Below are positions 39,734 through 43,947 of a stretch of DNA of 43,947 nt, piece by piece. The stretch is from the IMG/VR virus record IMGVR_UViG_3300027743_000015, positions 1 through 43,947 of that record; one strand, written 5' to 3'. The position numbers were made by a program, and so were the translations under genes. The DNA comes from a virus. Numbering within the stretch: position 1 is the first letter of the stretch; each line of letters starts with the position of its first letter. The notes below the pieces were generated by a model, which saw only the letters and a program-made list of their open reading frames with translations, was not told where the DNA came from and ran no database searches.

Positions 39734-40825
39734 CTAGTCGCCTCCTTGAACCTCATGGAGAGGGTTCCACTCATCCGTGTACATTTCTTCGAGGATGAGT
39801 CGTTGTTCTTCGTCTGTGGCGTCACAGAAGGGGATGAGGGCGCAGGGCCTGAAGTATCGGTTGCACGAGTGCGTGTATTTGGGGGCATGAATTGGATCCT
39901 CCTTAAATGCCAACTCAAGTTGTACTGTATGAAAGAACCAGTCGAACCACCGTTCAAAGTGGTGCGTGTATCGTGGTACAACTTCACGAACAATACCGCC
40001 GAAGTCATAGTTCTTCGGTAGTGGTATACTCATTCCAAACACTTCAGCTTTGTCTATTGCTGCTCCTGCCCAGACCCCGAGTGCGAGACAGTATCCGGTG
40101 ATCTGCGAAGAGAGAAGAAACGACTGTTGCCATGCTTCGTCAAGTCGAGAAGCGGTCTTGTTTTCGTGTAGGTACAACTCATTATTTCGTTGATGCAACC
40201 CATCTGCTTTTCCGATAAACCTATATCGGTATGTATCTCCACTCTCCAACAAGAATGACAACGTAACATCAAAAGGGAGTTCAATTCCAACGTCGGTTGC
40301 AGGATCATCTGGACATCTGATCCACACTGGCATTCTATTCCAGTCCCATCTATCGAGATACGCAATGCAAGCTTCCTCTAAGTTAGTGTAAGTTCTTCGC
40401 TTGTCTCTTGGGTCGTCGAAGTATCCAGTCGTTTCCAAAGCCATGAGGCAGAATTGAAGGGATTGAATGCGTGGATCCTCATTGGATCTGACACTTCCCA
40501 ACATTTGTTGGTATCGTGTATCTCCAAATAGCCTCTTCCCGTGAACATCAGCAAGATCGGCTCTGTCTTGGTATGTACGTAGCTGCCACAAGCGCACCGC
40601 TGCGAAGAAGTCATGTGCTGCACTCCCACATTCGAGGGCCATCTGTCTTGTACCACCTTGCGACGCTGGTAAGCTCATTGTCTTGTGCATACCGTAACGC
40701 ACTATACCCCAAGTTGGACAAGTGTTGATCGCTACAAGTTTAGTGTTGTCATACGCAGGTAGCGTGAAGTCTGTAGTCAACTCAACGCTAACAGACTTAA
40801 TGCGTGGTCTTTCCATCGGGTTCAT
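39734..40825 (-). CDS. Cas4/RecB-like PD-(D/E)XK exonuclease with Fe-S cysteines (363 aa)
   Basis: The nuclease core reads FIGKADGL (Asp about 208) then ELYLHENKTAS (E and K of the E-x-K motif about 221-223), with a downstream helix QQSFLLSSQITGYCLAL equivalent to the QhxxY motif. One Cys at about 36 (INTCPTW) and three at about 321, 328 and 334 (CNRYFRPCALIPFC) match the split four-Cys iron-sulfur site of Cas4/AddB-type nucleases. It would resect DNA ends for the Sak4/SSB pair. ATG 40825 follows AAGGAG and lies inside the preceding gene's end. Confidence 0.82.
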   Translation of the reverse strand: MNPMERPRIKSVSVELTTDFTLPAYDNTKLVAINTCPTWGIVRYGMHKTMSLPASQGGTRQMALECGSAAHDFFAAVRLWQLRTYQDRADLADVHGKRLFGDTRYQQMLGSVRSNEDPRIQSLQFCLMALETTGYFDDPRDKRRTYTNLEEACIAYLDRWDWNRMPVWIRCPDDPATDVGIELPFDVTLSFLLESGDTYRYRFIGKADGLHQRNNELYLHENKTASRLDEAWQQSFLLSSQITGYCLALGVWAGAAIDKAEVFGMSIPLPKNYDFGGIVREVVPRYTHHFERWFDWFFHTVQLELAFKEDPIHAPKYTHSCNRYFRPCALIPFCDATDEEQRLILEEMYTDEWNPLHEVQGGD

Positions 40826-41120
40826 CGGTAGGTGCTCCTTCGAGTTCATCACCCATCGCCCGCGCCATTTGATCCGTGCGTTCCTTTAGGTTGCCTGCAA
40901 CATCAGTGAATGACTGCATGATGTCAGTCATTGTATCTACCATCTGTGCTAGTGAAGCTAGATGCAATACATTACCGTGATTGATCTCTGCTAACTGACA
41001 CATCACTGCCAGCACTTCAGGATCAACCTTACCTTCTAACTTCGTACGCACATCGCGTCCACGCATCACGCCAGTTGCATCACGTGACTTGAGGAACACT
41101 GGTGCTACTTGTTTAACCAT
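40797..41120 (-). CDS. Hypothetical helical protein (107 aa)
   Basis: ATG 41120 follows GAAGGAG. The product begins MVKQVAPVFLKSRDATGVMRG and is helical, with a membrane-free coiled region (LASLAQMVDTMTDIMQSFTDVAGNLKERTDQMARAM) and an acidic tail. No family is recognised. It overlaps the exonuclease start by 29 nt, so the two are co-translated. Confidence 0.65.
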   Translation of the reverse strand: MVKQVAPVFLKSRDATGVMRGRDVRTKLEGKVDPEVLAVMCQLAEINHGNVLHLASLAQMVDTMTDIMQSFTDVAGNLKERTDQMARAMGDELEGAPTDEPDGKTTH

Positions 41121-41313
41121 TGCCAGCTTCTCCTTCCAAGTCTGCGAGCCAAGCGACAGTCTCGATGAGTGCATCAGGATCAGGCTGTTGTGCTAGCACA
41201 AGCTCATACGCTTGTCGCCCCAACCTACCGAACCAACTAATGACAACATCTGTTGCCTCAGCCATCTGCTCGTCAGTCCACGTACTCATTACTTCTTGAA
41301 CATCGACAGCCAT
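41113..41313 (-). CDS. Small acidic helical protein (66 aa)
   Basis: ATG 41313 follows AGGAGG with 5-nt spacing. The product (MAVDVQEVMSTWTDEQMAEATDVV...) is Trp/Glu/Asp rich and all helical (ISWFGRLGRQAYELVLAQQP, DALIETVAWLADLEGEAG). No family is recognised; an exact palindrome (41244-41255) lies within. Confidence 0.65.
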   Translation of the reverse strand: MAVDVQEVMSTWTDEQMAEATDVVISWFGRLGRQAYELVLAQQPDPDALIETVAWLADLEGEAGNG

Positions 41314-41314
41314 G

Positions 41315-41611
41315 TTAACCTCCTAGCACGAGTTCCAACACCCTCAGTTCATTCAAGTACTTACTCACGCTCTCCAGATTAGTGTCAATCGTCTTGAGCT
41401 TCTTCTCAGTCATGCGTAGCAAGTGCTCAAACCTCTCCTTGTCCTTAAGTTCCTTGATCTGTGCCTTAGCCTGCATCGCAGCTTCGTACAACGTGTGTTG
41501 CCGCATTCTGCGTTCTTGCATCTGCTCGACAAGTTCCAGGACTTGTTCAATAGTCATGTCGCCTATAGAGGCGCGTCTTATGGGAGTGTCTTGTGGAAGG
41601 ACTGTAGCCAT
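41315..41611 (-). CDS. Coiled-coil hypothetical protein (98 aa)
   Basis: ATG 41611 follows GAAGGCGG, and the stop lies one base before the next start. After a short linker (MATVLPQDTPIRRASIGD) the protein is one long charged helix with heptad spacing (IEQVLELVEQMQERRMRQHTLYEAAMQAKAQIKELKDKERFEHLLRMTEKKLKTI), indicating a coiled-coil oligomer. No family is recognised. Confidence 0.65.
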   Translation of the reverse strand: MATVLPQDTPIRRASIGDMTIEQVLELVEQMQERRMRQHTLYEAAMQAKAQIKELKDKERFEHLLRMTEKKLKTIDTNLESVSKYLNELRVLELVLGG

Positions 41612-41612
41612 A

Positions 41613-41837
41613 TCACACCGCCTTCATCGTTTTGTCGATGAACTTCTCTGCGGCCTTGAAGGCTTTCGTTTGTGTGTCTGCAACGTCTGAGTATTCCATC
41701 TTACTTACGACGGAGACAGTCCACTTCCACTTCTTTGTGGATGGAACATAGGTGACTTTGTACCTATGGGTTTTGTAGATGCGGTTGAGTGTCTTTGGCT
41801 TGACGCGAAGCTCGACAACATTGTTCTGTTCTGCCAC
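41613..41837 (-). CDS. Small basic protein (74 aa)
   Basis: Start GTG 41837 follows AAAAGGAC by 7-8 nt; no ATG is available. The product (MAEQNNVVELRVKPKTLNRIYK...) is a basic beta-sheet-like domain (THRYKVTYVPSTKKWKWTVSVV) plus a C-terminal helix (TKAFKAAEKFIDKTMKAV), a layout close to small dsRBD- or Arc-like DNA binders, though no family is recognised. An exact palindrome is placed 20-31 bp upstream of the start. Confidence 0.6.
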   Translation of the reverse strand: MAEQNNVVELRVKPKTLNRIYKTHRYKVTYVPSTKKWKWTVSVVSKMEYSDVADTQTKAFKAAEKFIDKTMKAV

Positions 41838-41984
41838 ATCATTCGTCCTTTTCTTACAACAGTTGTTGGATACTGTGGCTGGCGCTAGAACGGCACAGCA
41901 CCCACGGACCCGCCACGCAGGGGAACAACCCGCGCACCAACGCCCAACGCCACTGCACGAGCCAGTGACGCATCATTTGAATTG
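41838..41984. other. Intergenic spacer with a palindrome upstream of a ribosome site
   Basis: The interval holds the exact palindrome CAACAGTTGTTG (41857-41868), placed between this spacer and the GTG at 41837. The remainder is more C/G rich than its neighbours. A 40-codon frame (41854-41976) has no ribosome site and is not called. No promoter is evident. Confidence 0.45.
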
Positions 41985-42212
41985 CTAACCGTCAGTATCA
42001 GTCCCCAACAACGGCTGCAATTCATCTGGAACTAGTTTACAAGCATCCTCTGGAACGAAGAAGTGTTCCCTTGTACTATTGTCTAGCTTCAGATCGACGA
42101 ATGGTGCGGAAGCAACTCCAGTAACACCTTGTACTACACCAAACTTGGAGCCCCCGCTCCGGTCTGTGTATACGGCACGCTTGCCGATGTGCTCATCAGT
42201 TATCTTCCGCAC
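41985..42212 (-). CDS. Hypothetical protein (75 aa)
   Basis: GTG 42212 lies 8 nt after AAAGGA; a TTG at 42215 is the alternative. The product has a small-barrel pattern (GKRAVYTDRSGGSKFGVVQGVTGVASAPFVDLKLDN) typical of SH3-like folds with basic face, then a Pro-rich tail. No family is recognised. It begins right after the preceding stop. Confidence 0.6.
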   Translation of the reverse strand: MRKITDEHIGKRAVYTDRSGGSKFGVVQGVTGVASAPFVDLKLDNSTREHFFVPEDACKLVPDELQPLLGTDTDG

Positions 42213-42217
42213 CAAAC

Positions 42218-42643
42218 TTATCCTTTCAGAGTGAAGCCAATGGTAACAGCACCCTTGCGCGGCTTGGATGCCTTGTCGATCACCAACTGCGCTGACTTCT
42301 CATCAAGATTAAACTGCAACATGAGTTGTGACTTCAGCTTAGTCTTGTCAACAGAGCTAGATGCAGCAGCCTGCTTCATCGTGACATCGAAGTACTCATT
42401 ACAATGAGTGGCAATCTCTGCACCCTCAATGAGCTTCTCTTCGTCAATGATACCAGCTTCCGCAGCCAACGCCTTAGCTACATCGTACCGCTTGTTTGCG
42501 GCAGAGCGCAGTTCAGACGACACAAATAGCTCGTACGCCACCCCGAACGAATTACTTTCGCTTTGGGGCGGCGCCGAGCCATTCTTTTTACCAATGTTGG
42601 ATAAGGCTTTCTGTATAGCAGCCTTTAAGTGAATGATTTCCAT
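42218..42643 (-). CDS. Hypothetical protein (141 aa)
   Basis: ATG 42643 overlaps the stop of the preceding gene, with GGAAGG upstream. The protein is largely helical (MEIIHLKAAIQKALSNIGKK..., ELFVSSELRSAANKRYDVAKALAAEAGI) with a C-terminal Lys-rich part ending KPRKGAVTIGFTLKG. No catalytic motif is seen and no family is recognised. Confidence 0.65.
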   Translation of the reverse strand: MEIIHLKAAIQKALSNIGKKNGSAPPQSESNSFGVAYELFVSSELRSAANKRYDVAKALAAEAGIIDEEKLIEGAEIATHCNEYFDVTMKQAAASSSVDKTKLKSQLMLQFNLDEKSAQLVIDKASKPRKGAVTIGFTLKG

Positions 42644-43029
42644 TAGAGATCACCTTCCAAGCTCTCCAATTCAGCGAGAAGCTTCTTACCTTCAGCACCA
42701 GCTTCAGAAGCCATGCCTTCAAGATCACGACGCAACTGAGCTTTCTGTTGTAGCTCAGCAAGCGTGCGTTTGATCTCAGCAATTCTCGCAACACGAGTTG
42801 CCTCTTCACGCTCACCCTTACGAGAGATCACGTACTTGATCGGTTTCAGCAACTCAAGTTTGGAAGCTTCAACCGTCGGTCTGTATTCCTCCACGTTGAG
42901 GATGTTCTTCACAGTGACTAGAGCGTTGTTAGCAACAGCCCAATCACCAATCTCAACCGCTACATCACCATCGTAGGTGTAATTGTACACGGTCGCCGCC
43001 GTAGCGAACGTAACTGCAAGTACCTTCAT
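42643..43029 (-). CDS. Hypothetical two-part protein (128 aa)
   Basis: ATG 43029 follows AGAGGA; the longer frame upstream reads through the leader and is rejected. Residues 1-65 form a beta domain (MKVLAVTFATAATVYNYTYDG, VEIGDWAVANNALVTVKNI) and residues 75-128 a charged coiled coil (EEATRVARIAEIKRTLAELQQKAQLRRDLEG). No family is recognised. It is first in its operon behind a 150-nt leader with a palindrome and a hairpin. Confidence 0.65.
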   Translation of the reverse strand: MKVLAVTFATAATVYNYTYDGDVAVEIGDWAVANNALVTVKNILNVEEYRPTVEASKLELLKPIKYVISRKGEREEATRVARIAEIKRTLAELQQKAQLRRDLEGMASEAGAEGKKLLAELESLEGDL

Positions 43030-43048
43030 TGTCTGTTCCTCTTTGTGA

Positions 43049-43060
43049 CAACAACTGTTG
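43049..43060. promoter_or_regulatory. Palindrome CAACAACTGTTG in the leader of the 128-aa gene
   Basis: An exact copy lying 20-31 bp upstream of the ATG at 43029 and just before its AGAGGA ribosome site, the same placement as the copy at 41857-41868 relative to its gene. Confidence 0.45.
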
Positions 43061-43128
43061 TGAAATGCAAGAAAGGTGTGAGCCGTACACCCTCGGGAGG
43101 TGCGTGATCGAAAGGATGCACGGCCCAC

Positions 43129-43164
43129 TTTCCGCGTAACTGGTAGGAGGTCAGCGCGCGGAAA
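43129..43164 (-). ncRNA. Leader hairpin of the replication operon
   Basis: Perfect 8-bp arms TTTCCGCG (43129-43136) and CGCGGAAA (43157-43164) enclose 20 bases, about 20-50 nt after the predicted start (about 43180). No T run follows on the minus strand. It may stabilise the long transcript or regulate translation; it is not a tRNA. Confidence 0.45.
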
Positions 43165-43186
43165 TTAAACTTCTCGCATTATGTAT

Positions 43187-43215
43187 AACATAGCACAAAC
43201 GAGTGCTTATGTCAA
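43187..43215 (-). promoter_or_regulatory. Minus-strand promoter of the replication operon
   Basis: TTGACA (43215-43210), 17-bp spacer beginning TAAG, extended TGC-TATGTT (-10 at 43192-43187). It is a member of the four-promoter early family. It drives the 128-aa gene and probably the long minus-strand run down to 30.5 kb. Confidence 0.75.
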
Positions 43216-43260
43216 ATGACCGTCACTCTATCTCCAATGATTACTAAATCACCTGGGAGC

Positions 43261-43755
43261 TTAGTCGTCTGCTTCGTCCCTGCTATCAGTGGCCTCTCCG
43301 CTTCCGGTTTCGGACAATACTTGTTCCTGTTCCTGATCGTCGATCTCAACGAACTCAGCGGCGTCAGCATCTACATCCTCCTGCATAAAGGTAAGTGGTT
43401 CATCGGCAACACTTGTTAGCTGTTCTTCCACAGGTGCGGGGAGCAGCGCACTGTAAGACTTGGGAGGCGTCTGCAAATCAACACAGAGCCGCATGACGCA
43501 CAGATGAGCACCACGCACCAAGTTATCACTCGTGGTGTGTGCATAGATGCCATTGTTGTCGTAAGTGTTGCCAACTTGGATGTTGTGCTTGATCTTGAAC
43601 TCACTATCGTGATAAGCCTGAGCAGCCTCAATGCTAACGCGGATAGTTTCCTTGTTCAACTGTTCGTGACGACGCACTTCTGCAATCGCACGGCGCACAT
43701 ACTCGTCAACATATGTTGCGAGCAAAGAGTCAGAGATATTATCAAACTCATTCAT
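43261..43755 (-). CDS. Hypothetical acidic protein (164 aa)
   Basis: ATG 43755 follows AGAAGGG, behind its own promoter. The N-terminal 80 residues are helical and mixed (MNEFDNISDSLLATYVDEYVRRAIAEVRRHEQLNKE), then a beta part with HTTSDNLVRGAHLCVMRLCVDLQ, and a long acidic C-terminus (VDADAAEFVEIDDQEQEQVLSETG) that could mimic DNA. No family is recognised. An early, separately promoted acidic protein suggests a host-defence or host-enzyme inhibitor, as inference. Confidence 0.65.
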   Translation of the reverse strand: MNEFDNISDSLLATYVDEYVRRAIAEVRRHEQLNKETIRVSIEAAQAYHDSEFKIKHNIQVGNTYDNNGIYAHTTSDNLVRGAHLCVMRLCVDLQTPPKSYSALLPAPVEEQLTSVADEPLTFMQEDVDADAAEFVEIDDQEQEQVLSETGSGEATDSRDEADD

Positions 43756-43782
43756 TACTTGTTCCCTTCTCGTGTATAAGTC

Positions 43783-43811
43783 TTTATACCATGAAATGAG
43801 GCTTATGTCAA
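43783..43811 (-). promoter_or_regulatory. Near-consensus minus-strand early promoter
   Basis: TTGACA (43811-43806), 17-bp spacer beginning TAAG, extended TGG-TATAAA (-10 at 43788-43783). It is the strongest promoter of the early family. It follows the stop of the 98-aa junction gene and serves the 164-aa gene 28 nt beyond the -10. Confidence 0.8.
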
Positions 43812-43820
43812 ACGCTACAT

Positions 43821-43947
43821 CTAGTGTTCGGTCCTCGGGCCACCCCCTATATCTGGGCCATGCTTCGAGGGGTCATCCCACTGGTTCACCATGTCTTGTA
43901 GCAAACCCTTAACATCTTCGCGCTCTGCATTACTAATGTAATTGATT
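43821..43947 (-). CDS. End portion of the junction-spanning 98-aa gene
   Basis: This is the 3' part of the gene that starts at 286. Its TAG is at 43821-43823. Reading from 43947 repeats the left-end codons (bases 116-1), then adds the final codons (ending RTEH). The frame is continuous, so the window is one genome with overlapping ends. Confidence 0.7.
   Translation of the reverse strand, partial: INYISNAEREDVKGLLQDMVNQWDDPSKHGPDIGGGPRTEH
43832..43947. repeat. Right copy of 116-bp direct terminal repeat
   Basis: Identical to bases 1-116. See the left copy for interpretation. Confidence 0.95.

Larger units (their letters stand above)
1228..43718. repeat. Dispersed palindrome family CAACA-NN-TGTTG (21 exact copies)
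   Basis: Exact copies start at 1228, 2247, 2514, 3012, 3740, 4180, 4389, 4891, 5608, 5777, 17830, 21590, 23304, 34122, 37291, 38214, 40499, 41244, 41857, 43049 and 43707. One-mismatch copies start at 491, 1664, 4043, 4157, 4823, 5941, 32231, 35624, 36770, 38840, 41489, 42789 and 43407. The centre varies freely (CG, AC, AA, AG, CT, TA, TT, TC, GC, GT), so the arms are the conserved part. Copies lie in different reading frames (QHVL, ATRV, NSCW, QQVL), so protein coding does not explain them. 18 of 21 are in the minus-strand arms. Confidence 0.85.

Noticed and set aside
41854-41976. 40-codon minus frame upstream of the 74-aa gene
   Set aside because: No Shine-Dalgarno, Trp/Arg/Cys-rich non-globular sequence, and it overlaps a regulatory palindrome.
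43081-43180. Possible tRNA-like fold in the leader (stem-loops and a TTCGATC-like loop)
   Set aside because: No acceptor or anticodon arm can be formed and the T-arm stem does not pair; it is better explained as a leader hairpin.

Overview
The window is one complete, terminally redundant genome of a short-tailed (podovirus-like) tailed phage, about 43,831 bp per unit. The first 116 bases recur exactly as the last 116, and one reading frame runs unbroken across that junction, so the molecule is circular or circularly permuted in assembly. Identifiable proteins include a large terminase, portal, scaffold, HK97-type capsid, tubular tail proteins, fibres, large ejection-type virion proteins, and a DNA polymerase I with recombination enzymes. 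I see no integrase, lysogeny repressor, phage RNA polymerase or tRNA. The promoters are sigma70-like and the ribosome sites are strong Shine-Dalgarno, which points to a Gram-negative (probably proteobacterial) host using host RNA polymerase throughout; the host call is inference.

Layout: (1) Positions 1-5.9 kb, minus strand: a packed run of small genes (DUF3846-like, HNH endonuclease, MazG-like pyrophosphatase, many unknowns), headed by a promoter with an operator-like inverted repeat at 4.45 kb, then an isolated, strongly promoted and strongly terminated 308-aa gene. (2) 5.9-6.34 kb: divergent non-coding control region with hairpins and short direct repeats. (3) 6.34-30.5 kb, plus strand: the late/virion operon, comprising small leader genes, two Pro-rich proteins, small terminase, a fibre, large terminase, portal, scaffold, capsid, head completion, an internal terminator, tail tubular A and B, a second fibre, and four internal/ejection proteins including a lytic transglycosylase and a 1387-aa protein. 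(4) 30.5-43.8 kb, minus strand: replication and recombination, comprising a DUF3987-like ATPase, UDG-DNA polymerase fusion, FlbD-like protein, dNMP kinase, RecD-like helicase, SSB, Sak4-like RecA recombinase, Cas4-like exonuclease and unknown early genes.

The most striking signal is not a gene. The palindrome CAACA-NN-TGTTG occurs 21 times exactly (about 0.04 expected for random sequence) plus at least 13 times with one mismatch, with a fully degenerate central dinucleotide. It is concentrated in the two minus-strand arms (18 of 21) and falls in all reading frames. Some copies overlap a -10 box, a ribosome site/start codon or the space just upstream of a start codon. It looks like the site of a dimeric DNA-binding protein used genome-wide. 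Four minus-strand promoters also share a TTTGACMTAAG / TGN-TAnnnT pattern, suggesting coordinated early transcription.
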